NCBI RefSeq assembly: GCF_031581265.1
Contig: NZ_JAVLBQ010000019.1
Location: forward strand, 1-55,233
Length of the DNA stretch: 55,233 bases
DNA from: Gracilimonas sp031581265
Lineage (GTDB): Bacteria; Bacteroidota; Rhodothermia; Balneolales; Balneolaceae
Direction of reading: 5' to 3'
Part shown: piece after piece, positions 29,754 through 38,701 of the stretch
Numbering within the stretch: position 1 is the stretch's first letter
How the letters are laid out: each line of letters opens with the position of its first letter
Translations under genes and position numbers: made by a program
Notes under the pieces: model-generated
Database searches by the model: none
What the model saw: only the letters and a program-made list of their open reading frames with translations
Told to the model about the DNA's origin: nothing

Positions 29754-30701
29754 TTACATTAATGCGCATACACAAGCGGTGTTTACAATATCTTCCCAAG
29801 AACATCCTCTCGAAAGGTCCATCATAGGTTTAGCCAATCCCTGAATAATAGGACCTGTTGCAGTAGCTCCGGCTAACCTTTCGGTGATCTTATAAGCAAT
29901 ATTTCCGGCATCAAGATTGGGGTAGATAAATACGATGGCCTGACCTGCTACCTCGGAATTAGGAGCTTTACGTTGTGCGATTTCAGGAATGATAGCAGCA
30001 TCAAATTGCAATTCACCGTCAACGGCAAAATCGAGGTTATGACTTTTTACTATTTCCAATGCATTTTGCACCAATTCAATACGTTCGTGAGCCGCACTGC
30101 CTTTAGTGGAAAATGAAAGCATTGCTACTTTTGGTGCTTCTCCCGTTACTTTTTGATGGGTATGAGCTGAATCTATTGCAATGGTAGCAAGTTGTTCTTC
30201 ATTTGGATAAGGTACTACTGCGCAATCTCCGTAGGTATAAACCCGACCATCATCAAAGCTCATCAGAAAAATACTTGATACCACATTTGATCCAGGCTTC
30301 AGGCCAATGGTTTGAATAGCGGCTCGTAATACATCTCCCGTAGTAGAAACTGATCCTGCAACACAGCCGTCGGCGTCTCCTGTGGCCACCATGGATGCTC
30401 CAAAAAAGAGGGGTTCCTTTACAATATCCAGTGCTTCTGATTCTGATATCCCTTTATGCTTGCGGCGTTCATAAAAACGTTGAGCATATTGCTTTAATTT
30501 CTGATCGGAAACCGGGTCTATAAAATCAAGATCTTTGGGGATAGCAGCATCCGCTTTGTCTTTAATTAGCACGGGATAAGCAAGGTTTTCATCTTTCAAA
30601 AATCGAGCTGCTTTTATAACCCGAGAATCCGAAGACCGTGGATAAACAATGGTTTTATTAAATGATTTAGCTCTTTCTCTTATTTCTTCTATGAAATCCA
30701 T
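29754..30701 (-). CDS. pta: Phosphate acetyltransferase
   Basis: I start the gene at ATG 30701 (MDFIEEIRERAKSF), giving 315 residues. The longer open frame back to 30752 overlaps the upstream transporter gene, whose TAA shares an A with this ATG (TAATG). It is the short, catalytic-domain-only PTA_PTB form, with VAGSVSTTGDVLRAAIQTIGLKPG, SSIFLMSFDDGRVYTYGDCAV, and the C-terminal PNLDAGNIAYKITERLAGATATGPIIQGLAKPMMDLSRGCSWEDIV. It converts acetyl-CoA and phosphate to acetyl phosphate and CoA. Its partner ackA is three genes upstream in the same run. Confidence 0.95.
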   Translation of the reverse strand: MDFIEEIRERAKSFNKTIVYPRSSDSRVIKAARFLKDENLAYPVLIKDKADAAIPKDLDFIDPVSDQKLKQYAQRFYERRKHKGISESEALDIVKEPLFFGASMVATGDADGCVAGSVSTTGDVLRAAIQTIGLKPGSNVVSSIFLMSFDDGRVYTYGDCAVVPYPNEEQLATIAIDSAHTHQKVTGEAPKVAMLSFSTKGSAAHERIELVQNALEIVKSHNLDFAVDGELQFDAAIIPEIAQRKAPNSEVAGQAIVFIYPNLDAGNIAYKITERLAGATATGPIIQGLAKPMMDLSRGCSWEDIVNTACVCALM

Positions 30702-31564
30702 TAGCCTAATAGTAAAAAGATTGAAATTATTGCAATTGCCAAGCCTGTCCACTGTTTAATCGACGGCCGGTCTTTCCAAAACCAGATACCTATAAAAGTA
30801 CCAAATACAACCAAGCTCACATTTACAAGAGGAAACACAATAGAGCCCGGCATTAGTTTCAATGCATAGATCAAAAATATTGACGAATATAAATTAACAA
30901 TACCGGTTGCAATTCCATATCCAACTTCTTTGAATGTAAACCTTAGCTTCTCCCTTTTTAACAGAATAACAATACCTACCAAAAACGAAATAAAGAATAT
31001 CCCTGAAACAAAAAGATCTTCGGATATTTGGGTTGAATAAAGCCTTTCATACACCTTTAAACCGGTATCAGCTAATCCGGTCATTAAAAAAATTAGTACG
31101 GGCAGCCAGGCATCAGAAATACCCGAAAGCCCTTTTGTATGAATTCTTGGTACCATCAATAAAAGAGAACCTAACGCCAAAACTATACCGGCATATTTTA
31201 GCCCACCAATTTGTTCTCCAAAAACAAACAAGCTTACCGCTATTGGGAAAATCAAAGACATTCGCATGGCAGCAATACTTACTCCCATACCCACCCTGTC
31301 TATGGATTTGCTGTACACAACCATGTTGGCAATAAAAATGATACCTAAAATTATAGCAATGACTAATAACCACCCGTCAAACTGAGTATATATATTCGGT
31401 AACACCGAAAACTCTTCCGAATTAAACAGACTGATTATGAAGCCGGCAAGGTAATTACAGACTAAGATCTTAAGCACATTTAGCTTATTGGTTTCTGCAA
31501 GTTTCAGGATCTGAGGAATGGCAAGAGAACAACAAATGCTTAAGAAAATGTATGCTAAGCCCAT
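30701..31564 (-). CDS. EamA/DMT-family membrane transporter
   Basis: The 287-residue protein has about ten hydrophobic segments in two similar halves, the drug/metabolite transporter layout. It begins MGLAYIFLSICCSLAIPQIL and ends WTGLAIAIISIFLLLG. Each half includes the family's helix with Gly/Ala patches (MGVSIAAMRMSLIFPIAVSLFVFGEQ and LKLMPGSIVFPLVNVSLVVFGTFIG). The substrate is unknown. It is coupled to the genes on both sides by TAATG overlaps, inside the ackA-pta run. Confidence 0.85.
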   Translation of the reverse strand: MGLAYIFLSICCSLAIPQILKLAETNKLNVLKILVCNYLAGFIISLFNSEEFSVLPNIYTQFDGWLLVIAIILGIIFIANMVVYSKSIDRVGMGVSIAAMRMSLIFPIAVSLFVFGEQIGGLKYAGIVLALGSLLLMVPRIHTKGLSGISDAWLPVLIFLMTGLADTGLKVYERLYSTQISEDLFVSGIFFISFLVGIVILLKREKLRFTFKEVGYGIATGIVNLYSSIFLIYALKLMPGSIVFPLVNVSLVVFGTFIGIWFWKDRPSIKQWTGLAIAIISIFLLLG

Positions 31565-33294
31565 TATCTCAGCAGCTCAATTTCAGGATTACCAAAAAGC
31601 AGTGGGGTTTGAGGAAGATCATAAATACTACGAGAAGTAAATGAAACATTCCGTTCAAGGTGATCGAATAGTTCTCTAACTAAAAGCTTGTTTTGTTTTA
31701 GTGCATCTGCCAGAAAATATGTAAAAATGCTATGTCGGTTCTGATCTCCAAAACTCGAAGAATATATTCCCGACCTCTGCCCCGGTTGCGAAGAAAATAA
31801 CACAGCGCTATTGATATTATTTGAGATTACAGAATCGGCCAGCCTTATAAGCACTCCCTCATAACTTTGATTCTCAATGAAATCCAGATCGGCAATAATG
31901 GTAAGTGAATGTAAATCCAACTCTGCAAGTTGAGAAAAGTAAGTATTTAAATTTAATTTGTTTATCTCTCTTCCCAAATTGCTACCTATAAGAAACACGG
32001 TAGAGTCTTCAATTTCAGCATACCCATTTATGTAAATTGCCGCACTGTGTAAACTGTCCTGAATGTTATTGGCCAAGCGAGAATAGGTTCTGTTTAGATC
32101 GAGCATAGAATTGATATCTATAGCTTTTAACATATTACTTTGTCTGACTCCTAAGGCCTGTGTAAAATAGGCTTCCATCAATTCAGCATCCCGATCCCCA
32201 TAAATTCGTTCCGTATAATCTCCTTCATACTGGCTATTTGAAATAATGACTGCTGTTGAATTCCTGTTAACCTGCAGAATCTCAGGTATATTTTGTTCCA
32301 CATCAACAGAGCCGAAAGGAACGTTGGGAATAGTAATAACGGAGAGATCGGAAGCAAATGCAGAAGGCCGCCAAACAGTCCGAACATCATTTGCAGAAAC
32401 CCAAGTTTCCGAAAGTCCATATAGTACTTTGTACCAGTCACCCACTTTTTCTAAAAACTCCAATTGACTTCCTGCAGCCAGATCTGTTAAAACATTATTA
32501 TTGTCAATTTCAGGCTCATTCCTTAATGCTGTGATTTGGGCATCTACAATAACAAACTGTTCAAAAACAGAAGATACCTGAACTTCTTTGGAGGTTGTAA
32601 GTGAGTCGTATCTGATCTCTATAAAAATGCTATCCGACGGATTCTCGGGAAAAATACTTGCATCAATTTCATCTGCAAGATTTATGCTAATACTACCATT
32701 ATTAAATGAACGAGCTTCGTTTCTGGTAAGTACGGTATCACCATAATTAATGCTCATCATTGGTTGGATCGATTCATCATAGGGTCGAGCATCTGAGGTA
32801 TCTGCATCTACAATAGTTCCCGTTCTTCTCAAAAGTTTACTTTCTCCTGTGGGTGAAGGCTCATCAATGGGTTTCATGTTCAAAAAGGAAAGTCCTGTAA
32901 GCATGGTCCCTGCCCCAACCAACGCATATCGCTGAGGATTGGTTGGTTCAGATAATAGTTGATCAGAAAAGGCCGCATAATAGGATATTCCGGCTGCGGC
33001 TGCCCCGAGCATCACATATCCTAACCTGGGTCTGTACTGCTGAATATATCGCTCTGCTTTAACTCTTTGGGTGTATTCATAATAATTAACCGCCTTAATT
33101 TTGAAATTAATAACCGGCTGTTCCGGGCTTACATTATTACCCTCTTCGAGATAATATCGAGTATCAATAATTTCAAAATCGGAAGTATCTGTAGCTCCGT
33201 CATCAACCACTGTCCAGCTTGTTACGGAACAGCCTTGTATAAGCAGTAACGCTAAACTTAGATATACTATGGTAAGACGAAAATTTAAGCCCAT
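31564..33294 (-). CDS. Lipoprotein with SH3 domain and catalytically dead caspase-like domain
   Basis: This 576-residue lipoprotein (lipobox LLIQGCSVT) has two hydrophobic stretches near residues 90-135. A bacterial SH3 domain follows at about 258-300 (LAAGSQLEFLEKVGDWYKVL, ETWVSANDVRTVW). A caspase-fold region runs from about 335 to the end, recognisable from VIISNSQYEGDYTERIYGDRDAELM at its start and VLFSSQPGQRSG with HSIFTYFLADALKQN at its end. Aligned by eye, the catalytic His of the usual SGHG is Tyr425 in YINGYAE, and the catalytic Cys of DAC is Asp471 in IADLDFI. It should therefore not be a protease. It overlaps ackA by 10 bases and the EamA gene by TAATG, so all are co-translated. 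The function is unknown; an envelope scaffold or sensor is a guess. Confidence 0.75.
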   Translation of the reverse strand: MGLNFRLTIVYLSLALLLIQGCSVTSWTVVDDGATDTSDFEIIDTRYYLEEGNNVSPEQPVINFKIKAVNYYEYTQRVKAERYIQQYRPRLGYVMLGAAAAGISYYAAFSDQLLSEPTNPQRYALVGAGTMLTGLSFLNMKPIDEPSPTGESKLLRRTGTIVDADTSDARPYDESIQPMMSINYGDTVLTRNEARSFNNGSISINLADEIDASIFPENPSDSIFIEIRYDSLTTSKEVQVSSVFEQFVIVDAQITALRNEPEIDNNNVLTDLAAGSQLEFLEKVGDWYKVLYGLSETWVSANDVRTVWRPSAFASDLSVITIPNVPFGSVDVEQNIPEILQVNRNSTAVIISNSQYEGDYTERIYGDRDAELMEAYFTQALGVRQSNMLKAIDINSMLDLNRTYSRLANNIQDSLHSAAIYINGYAEIEDSTVFLIGSNLGREINKLNLNTYFSQLAELDLHSLTIIADLDFIENQSYEGVLIRLADSVISNNINSAVLFSSQPGQRSGIYSSSFGDQNRHSIFTYFLADALKQNKLLVRELFDHLERNVSFTSRSIYDLPQTPLLFGNPEIELLR

Positions 33295-34502
33295 GGTGTT
33301 TGCTTGGAAGCTGTTGCAATTTTTGCAGCATCAATGGCAATTACTAATTCTTCATTGGTCGGAATCACATGTACTTCAACCTTTGAGTCATCCGAACTGA
33401 TTACAGTATCACCATTAACGTTTTCATTTCTTTTGGAATCTATCTGAATTCCTAAATAATCCATGTCTTTTAATATTATTTCTCTTACAGGTGCTGCATT
33501 TTCACCTATTCCGCCTGTGAATATAATTGCATCAACTCCATTTAATGAGGCAATATAAGATCCGATGTATTTTCTTACTCTATAGCAGAACACATCAATA
33601 GCTTCATTACACCTACGATCTCCATTCTCCGCTTCTTCAATCAAGTCTCGCATATCAGCCGCATAGCCACTTAATCCTAACAAACCACTATGTTTATTCA
33701 ACAAGGCGTGGACATTAGCAAGAGATAATTCTTCTTTCTCTATCAGATAAAACAAAATAGAGGGATCAATATCTCCACTTCGTGTTCCCATTATTAATCC
33801 TTCAAGGGGCGAAAAGCCCATGCTTGTGTCGTAGGAATTACCATCTTTTATAGCCGCAACTGAGCAACCATTGCCCAAATGACAAGTAATTACTTTTGAA
33901 CCCTCCTTAGGTGTACCGGATGTTTTAAAATATTGTCGGCTCACGTAGTAATGGGAAGTCCCGTGGAACCCATATTTTCTAATTTTGTATCGCCGGTATA
34001 ACCGGTTTGGAATCCCATATAAAAAGGCATGTTTAGGGATTGAATGGTGAAATGCGGTATCAAAAACGGCTACATGCGGCACATCAGGTAAATGCTTCTT
34101 TGCTGCTCTGATTCCATCAAGATTGGGGGGATTATGCAATGGTGCAATATCAAATGCCTGCTGAATGGCTTCTTCTACATCTTCATCAATCAAAACCGAA
34201 TCCTTGAACGTTTCTCCCCCATGTACCACCCGGTGCCCTACAGCTTCAATTTCATCCAGCGATTGCAGATAATCATTATCGGCCTCCAATAGTAATTCCA
34301 TAATGGTTTTTAAGGCGGCTGCATGATTTTCTATCACCATGGTCTTTTTAAACGGTTTTTCACCCTTAAATTCTTGTTTGATGATGGAGGTTACTGCACC
34401 AATACGTTCAACCAGTCCCTTACAAAGCCGATCCTGACTTTCCGTATTGATGAGCTGATATTTTATGGAAGAACTTCCACAGTTGATGACGAGAATTTTC
34501 AT
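33285..34502 (-). CDS. ackA: Acetate kinase
   Basis: The 405-residue protein has the ASKHA-fold signatures MKILVINCGSSSIKYQLI, HRVVHGGETF, VFDTAFHHSIPKHAFLYGIP, HLGNGCSVAAI, GLIMGTRSGDIDPSI and IFTGGIGENAAPVR. It phosphorylates acetate with ATP or, in reverse, makes ATP from acetyl phosphate. It starts 12 bases after the outer-membrane-protein stop and its end overlaps the pseudocaspase gene. Two unrelated genes separate it from pta, which is unusual because the two are normally adjacent. Confidence 0.97.
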   Translation of the reverse strand: MKILVINCGSSSIKYQLINTESQDRLCKGLVERIGAVTSIIKQEFKGEKPFKKTMVIENHAAALKTIMELLLEADNDYLQSLDEIEAVGHRVVHGGETFKDSVLIDEDVEEAIQQAFDIAPLHNPPNLDGIRAAKKHLPDVPHVAVFDTAFHHSIPKHAFLYGIPNRLYRRYKIRKYGFHGTSHYYVSRQYFKTSGTPKEGSKVITCHLGNGCSVAAIKDGNSYDTSMGFSPLEGLIMGTRSGDIDPSILFYLIEKEELSLANVHALLNKHSGLLGLSGYAADMRDLIEEAENGDRRCNEAIDVFCYRVRKYIGSYIASLNGVDAIIFTGGIGENAAPVREIILKDMDYLGIQIDSKRNENVNGDTVISSDDSKVEVHVIPTNEELVIAIDAAKIATASKQTPWA

Positions 34503-34514
34503 AGTGAGTGAGGT

Positions 34515-35741
34515 TTAAAGTGAGATTACCGCGCCAATGCCGATCAAGTTACGAAATTTGAACTTTTCATCGCCCGGAGCAGGATCGGACAGCCAAAATG
34601 GAATTTCATAGCGCAGGGCAAATCCGCGGTCTTTACCTAAATAATCGGGAATATTTACTGAAAACTGGAATCCGAGACCTGCTTCTGCACTTTGATTTAC
34701 TTCATCCAGTATTATATCAGGTGTGCCTTGGTAATTATCACGGTAAAAAATACCGGCATCAGCAAACAAATAGGATCGAAATCTAATGAAATCACCAACA
34801 ATGCTTTCTCTATAAAGCAAGTTAACAGGATTCGGAAATTCAACTTCAGTATTAACAACTCCCACAAACTGATAATTTAATGGGTTTGGATTTGAATTTA
34901 GTTCCTTCAATTCTTGAATTGCATATCCCCTCATGTTTGCTCCACCGGTGAGATGGATCAACCCTTCATCAAGTAAATTTTGGGGTATGGTTCCCTCTGC
35001 CCTGCTGATTCCCTTTTGTAGCCATTCAACAGCAGGACGATAGCTTTTTCCATAATAAAATTCCGGTGCTGCCCGGTCAGAAATATACCCGGAAAATCCT
35101 CTCAGTTTTATTTCAAATCCTTTGGGAAGTTTAAACTGCTGATTTATTTCAAGATCTATTTTGGTAAAAGAATTAGTCCCAAATTTTTGCGTGACTCCAG
35201 ATTCAAACAAGAAACGACCAACTTCAAAGTTTCTCCCGATCTTAAAATCAATTTCAGCCAATGATTTCCAATTGTCACTCCACAGTTGTGGATAAGGACG
35301 ATAGGCACCATCAAACATTTTTTGCCGAGTAAAACTTAGATTCAATTCTCTAAATGTATATTCATCAAAACCGATTTGCCATCGTTTGTTAACAGACAAT
35401 TCATGAAAACTGAAACCTGTTCTCACAGAACTTATTAAGCGGACATTGCCTTCATTTAGCCGGTCATCTTTATTGAGGATAGGTTCCGTAAAAGAAAGAT
35501 AATACGAAACCGGCAGGTCAGGTAAATTTGTTCCAAGCCAAACTCCGGCATCCAAACGATGAGGTCCACTTTGGAATTCCCCTTCCATTTCCCCCAAAAC
35601 AAAACCACCTATTCTTACACCATCAACATCGTTGTACCAAATATCCGGATACACATTCAGATTATATGAATTTGATTGTGTGAATCCCGCCAATGGAAAC
35701 AGGCACAACACCAAGAAGATTACTAAATATCGATATGCCAT
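34515..35741 (-). CDS. Outer-membrane beta-barrel protein (BamA/TamA C-terminal type)
   Basis: From ATG 35741 the product has 408 residues with a clear signal peptide (MAYRYLVIFLVLCLFPLAGFTQS). The longer frame to 35825 would sit inside the nudix gene and hide the signal. The rest alternates hydrophobic and polar residues in amphipathic strands, with Gly-aromatic turns (VRIGGFVLGEMEGEF, GGANMRGYAIQEL), a VNTEVEFPNPVNLLYRESIVGDFIRFRSYLFADAG block typical of the surface-antigen (Omp85) barrel, and a hydrophobic C-terminus ending in Leu. No POTRA domains are encoded. It overlaps nudix by 19 bases. The cargo or role is unknown. Confidence 0.75.
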   Translation of the reverse strand: MAYRYLVIFLVLCLFPLAGFTQSNSYNLNVYPDIWYNDVDGVRIGGFVLGEMEGEFQSGPHRLDAGVWLGTNLPDLPVSYYLSFTEPILNKDDRLNEGNVRLISSVRTGFSFHELSVNKRWQIGFDEYTFRELNLSFTRQKMFDGAYRPYPQLWSDNWKSLAEIDFKIGRNFEVGRFLFESGVTQKFGTNSFTKIDLEINQQFKLPKGFEIKLRGFSGYISDRAAPEFYYGKSYRPAVEWLQKGISRAEGTIPQNLLDEGLIHLTGGANMRGYAIQELKELNSNPNPLNYQFVGVVNTEVEFPNPVNLLYRESIVGDFIRFRSYLFADAGIFYRDNYQGTPDIILDEVNQSAEAGLGFQFSVNIPDYLGKDRGFALRYEIPFWLSDPAPGDEKFKFRNLIGIGAVISL

Positions 35742-36178
35742 TCCGGGAGGATGTTTTGAAGTTGGTCGGTCAATATGGTATGCGTCAGCTTCATCAGCCT
35801 GCGCTGTTCCGGCCAGGGAATGCATGATTCAATTTCTTCGATTCTCATCCATCGATATTCGGAATGTTCGTCATCGAGTTTAACATCTGCTTTACCTTCA
35901 ATTTCAGCGGCAAATGCAGGTATGGTATGAACCGTATCAGATGCTGCCTCATAAAACTGATTTACTGAAGGTATGGTCCAAAATTTGGATGGCGTAATCC
36001 CTGTTTCTTCTTTCAACTCACGCAGCGCGGCTTCCCAATGTGATTCTCCTTCTTTTACCTTTCCACCAACCATGCGCCACTGATTCGCATATATTTTATT
36101 CGAAGATCGTTTAAAAATTAAAAAAAGCGGAACTCCGCTTTCCATTCTATAGGGATATACATCAATTAACTGTTTCAT
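35723..36178 (-). CDS. NUDIX hydrolase
   Basis: The 151-residue protein has a complete Nudix box, GGKVKEGESHWEAALRELKEETGI, which binds the metal for pyrophosphate cleavage. The surrounding sequence (VPLFLIFKRSSNKIYANQWRMV before it, and HSEYRWMRIEEIESCIPWPEQRRLM after it) resembles the dihydroneopterin-triphosphate pyrophosphatase/MutT-like group. The true nucleotide substrate cannot be decided. It starts 15 bases after the greA stop and overlaps the outer-membrane gene. Confidence 0.92.
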   Translation of the reverse strand: MKQLIDVYPYRMESGVPLFLIFKRSSNKIYANQWRMVGGKVKEGESHWEAALRELKEETGITPSKFWTIPSVNQFYEAASDTVHTIPAFAAEIEGKADVKLDDEHSEYRWMRIEEIESCIPWPEQRRLMKLTHTILTDQLQNILPEWHIDI

Positions 36179-36193
36179 GTAATTATATGGGAA

Positions 36194-36670
36194 TCAATCG
36201 ATTTCAATATTCTTCACCTCAAGCTCAAGAGTACCTGCCGGCACTTCTACTTCTACGGTATCTCCAATTTCTTGTCCCATTAAAGCTTGTCCAATTGGAG
36301 ATTCAACAGAGATCTTTCCAGCTTTAAAATCAGCTTCATTTGGAGAAACCAAAGTGTATTTCATTTCCTTACCCATTTTCTTATTCAGAATAGTTACGGT
36401 CGTAAGCACCCGTACTTTTGACAGGTCAAGGTCTTTTTTATCCAATACCCGGGCATTGGCAAGTGCATCTTCCAGTTTCGTAATTCGATCTTCCAAATGT
36501 CCTTGGGCTTCTTTGGCGGCATCATATTCTGCATTTTCACTTAAATCACCCTTTGCCCGTGCTTCCGCAATATCCTCCGCTATTTCTTTACGACCTCTTG
36601 TTTTAAGGTCTCTCAATTCTGCTTCTAATTTATCATAACCTTCTTGTGTCAGATATTGAACTTTACTCAT
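36194..36670 (-). CDS. greA: Transcription elongation factor GreA
   Basis: The 158-residue protein starts at ATG 36670 (MSKVQYLTQEGYDKLEAEL). An upstream in-frame ATG would add three residues. It has the N-terminal coiled coil with the acidic tip DLSENAEYDAAKEAQ, whose Asp/Glu enter the RNA polymerase channel to stimulate transcript cleavage. The C-terminal FKBP-like globule includes SPIGQALMGQEIGDTVEVEVPAG. It leads the seven-gene minus-strand run down to pta. Confidence 0.97.
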   Translation of the reverse strand: MSKVQYLTQEGYDKLEAELRDLKTRGRKEIAEDIAEARAKGDLSENAEYDAAKEAQGHLEDRITKLEDALANARVLDKKDLDLSKVRVLTTVTILNKKMGKEMKYTLVSPNEADFKAGKISVESPIGQALMGQEIGDTVEVEVPAGTLELEVKNIEID

Positions 36671-36700
36671 ATGTCTCAATTTTGTTCGGTTTCTATAAAT

Positions 36701-36734
36701 AAAAAAAGCAATCTACCTATGGCAGATGGCTTTT
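36701..36734 (-). promoter_or_regulatory. Attenuator-like hairpin in the greA leader
   Basis: An 11-bp stem with one mismatch is formed by 36704-36714 and 36724-36734 around a 9-base loop. On the minus strand it is followed by seven T, so it reads as an intrinsic terminator 31 to 64 bases before the greA start. No minus-strand gene lies upstream to be terminated, which makes a leader attenuator the likely role. E. coli greA is known to have a leader terminator that yields the GraL RNA. Confidence 0.5.
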
Positions 36735-36905
36735 ACAGTAACTTTGAATATACTTAAAAATAAAGGCTAATTGAATGTTTTTCCATCTCGGTTTTCAAAA
36801 CTTGATTACAGCTATTTTATTTACTTCTTAACAAGAAAATGACTTTTATAAATCAATCATACTTAGGATATTTGTTAAGTCATATTTAGTGAATAAAGTC
36901 AATGC

Positions 36906-38693
36906 ATGTTTGGTATCACCCCTGAAATTTGGTTTGTATACGGACTGATACTGTTGGCAATCATCCTTTTTGTCAACAAAAGAATTTCCTTTGATATAAC
37001 TTCCCTCATTCTTCTCGCTATTTTAGTAGTATCAGGTATTTTGACTCCTGAAGAGGGATTATCAGGGTTTAGCAATCCTGCTACGGTTACCATCGCTTGT
37101 ATGTTTATTCTAAGTGAAGGATTACGGCAAACCGGAGCTTTAGATATTGTGGGTGATTATTTTTTCGAATTAGGCAAGCTCAACTACCGACTCGCTATAT
37201 GTATCATTATGCTGGTTATTGGGGTTATTTCGGCTTTTATAAACAACACTGCAGCTGTAGCAATTTTTATTCCCGTCATAATAAGCTTATCCAGAGATTT
37301 AGATGAAAGCCCATCAAAATTGCTTATGCCCATGTCTTTTGCAGCCATGTTTGGAGGCGTTTGTACGCTGATAGGAACATCAACCAATTTGCTGGTTGAC
37401 TCAATTGCAAGAGATAATGATTTAGCGGGATTTGGAATGTTTGAATTTGCCCCGGTTGGGATCATCTTTTTTGCGGCTGGATTTATTTACATTTTCACGA
37501 TGGGCATGAACCTTATTCCGGAACGGCGAAAAGATGAGTCCCTAACGGATACTTTTAAAATGCAGAGTTACCTCACAGATGTGATACTGCAACCGAACTC
37601 ACCATTTGTAGATACTCCATTAAAAGATACCAAACTCATTCAAGATCTCGATCTCGATATAGTTGAAGTATTTGATACGAAAGGAAATACAAAACAAGAC
37701 CGGTATTCTGTCAACCTGCAAGCTAAAGATGTGCTTCGAATCCGCGGAAGTGTCAAAGAGTTAAACAAACTCCTAAACCGGGAAGATGTTCTCATAAAAC
37801 CTTCCAAACACTGGGAGGATAAAGATTTTGAACTTGGAAATGCCCAGCTGGTTGAGGCTGTTTTAGCTCCGGAGTCCTCTTTTGAAGGTAAAAAACTCCA
37901 AGATCTTAACCTGTTTCATCAATATGAGGCAATGGTACTGGCTATTCGACAAAAGGGAAAAGTACAGCAAGAACACCTTTCTGAAATACGGCTACAAAGT
38001 GGCACCTCGCTACTCCTTTATGCTAAAAAAGAACGGGTCAATGATATTAAAACAGCTGAAGAATTTGTGTTAGCTACTGAAATTGAAGTACCTGAATATA
38101 AGACCAAGAAAATCCCGGTAGCCTTGGGAATCATAGCCGGTGTGGTAGGGCTTGCTGCTTTTGGAATACTTCCCATTGTGGCTACTGCTATTTGTGGGGT
38201 GATATTAATGATACTATCCGGTTGTATTACCAATGAGGAAGCCTATCAATCCATAAACTGGAAAGTCATTTTCTTGTTAGGGGGCGTTTTACCCCTTGGC
38301 ATAGCCATGCAAAAGACCGGCGCAGCCCAGGTTTTAGTAGATGTTCTAATTACTCAACTCGAGTCATTGGGGCCCAGGGCTGTACTCTCCGCTTTCTTCT
38401 TTCTCTCCATGATGCTCACTAATATCATCTCCAATAATGCAACAGCCGTTCTTCTGGCTCCCATTGCCATAGAAGCTGCGTCATCTATTGGCGTAAATCC
38501 TACACCTATGTTGGTTGCTGTCACACTCGCAGCCTCCCTGAGCTTTATGACTCCCATCGGATATCAAACCAATACCATGATATTTGGGCCCGGGCAATAT
38601 ACTTTTACTGATTTTGTGAAAGTAGGAACTCCGCTCAACATTTTATTCTGGATTATTGGTACCTTTGCAATCCCCTATTTTTGGCCATTTTAA
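36906..38693 (+). CDS. SLC13-family anion:sodium symporter with two TrkA-C (RCK_C) domains
   Basis: The 595-residue membrane protein has two halves of about five to six hydrophobic helices. Between them is a soluble insert of about 180 residues (205-385) holding two RCK_C-like domains (LQPNSPFVDTPLKDTKLIQDL and VLAPESSFEGKKLQDLNL). The first half carries FINNTAAVAIFIPV and CTLIGTSTNLLV, and the second half NIISNNATAVLLAPIAIEAA and FMTPIGYQTNTMIFGPG. These are the paired Ser-Asn-Thr sodium and anion-binding motifs. Family members with RCK insertions include sulfate transporters of the SAC1 type. The neighbouring SulP gene supports sulfate or another divalent anion. Confidence 0.88.
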   Translation: MFGITPEIWFVYGLILLAIILFVNKRISFDITSLILLAILVVSGILTPEEGLSGFSNPATVTIACMFILSEGLRQTGALDIVGDYFFELGKLNYRLAICIIMLVIGVISAFINNTAAVAIFIPVIISLSRDLDESPSKLLMPMSFAAMFGGVCTLIGTSTNLLVDSIARDNDLAGFGMFEFAPVGIIFFAAGFIYIFTMGMNLIPERRKDESLTDTFKMQSYLTDVILQPNSPFVDTPLKDTKLIQDLDLDIVEVFDTKGNTKQDRYSVNLQAKDVLRIRGSVKELNKLLNREDVLIKPSKHWEDKDFELGNAQLVEAVLAPESSFEGKKLQDLNLFHQYEAMVLAIRQKGKVQQEHLSEIRLQSGTSLLLYAKKERVNDIKTAEEFVLATEIEVPEYKTKKIPVALGIIAGVVGLAAFGILPIVATAICGVILMILSGCITNEEAYQSINWKVIFLLGGVLPLGIAMQKTGAAQVLVDVLITQLESLGPRAVLSAFFFLSMMLTNIISNNATAVLLAPIAIEAASSIGVNPTPMLVAVTLAASLSFMTPIGYQTNTMIFGPGQYTFTDFVKVGTPLNILFWIIGTFAIPYFWPF

Positions 38694-38701
38694 ATATTGC
38701 A

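Noticed and set aside
35287..35295. Second perfect DnaA box
   Set aside because: It lies inside the outer-membrane barrel gene, and one such 9-mer is expected by chance.
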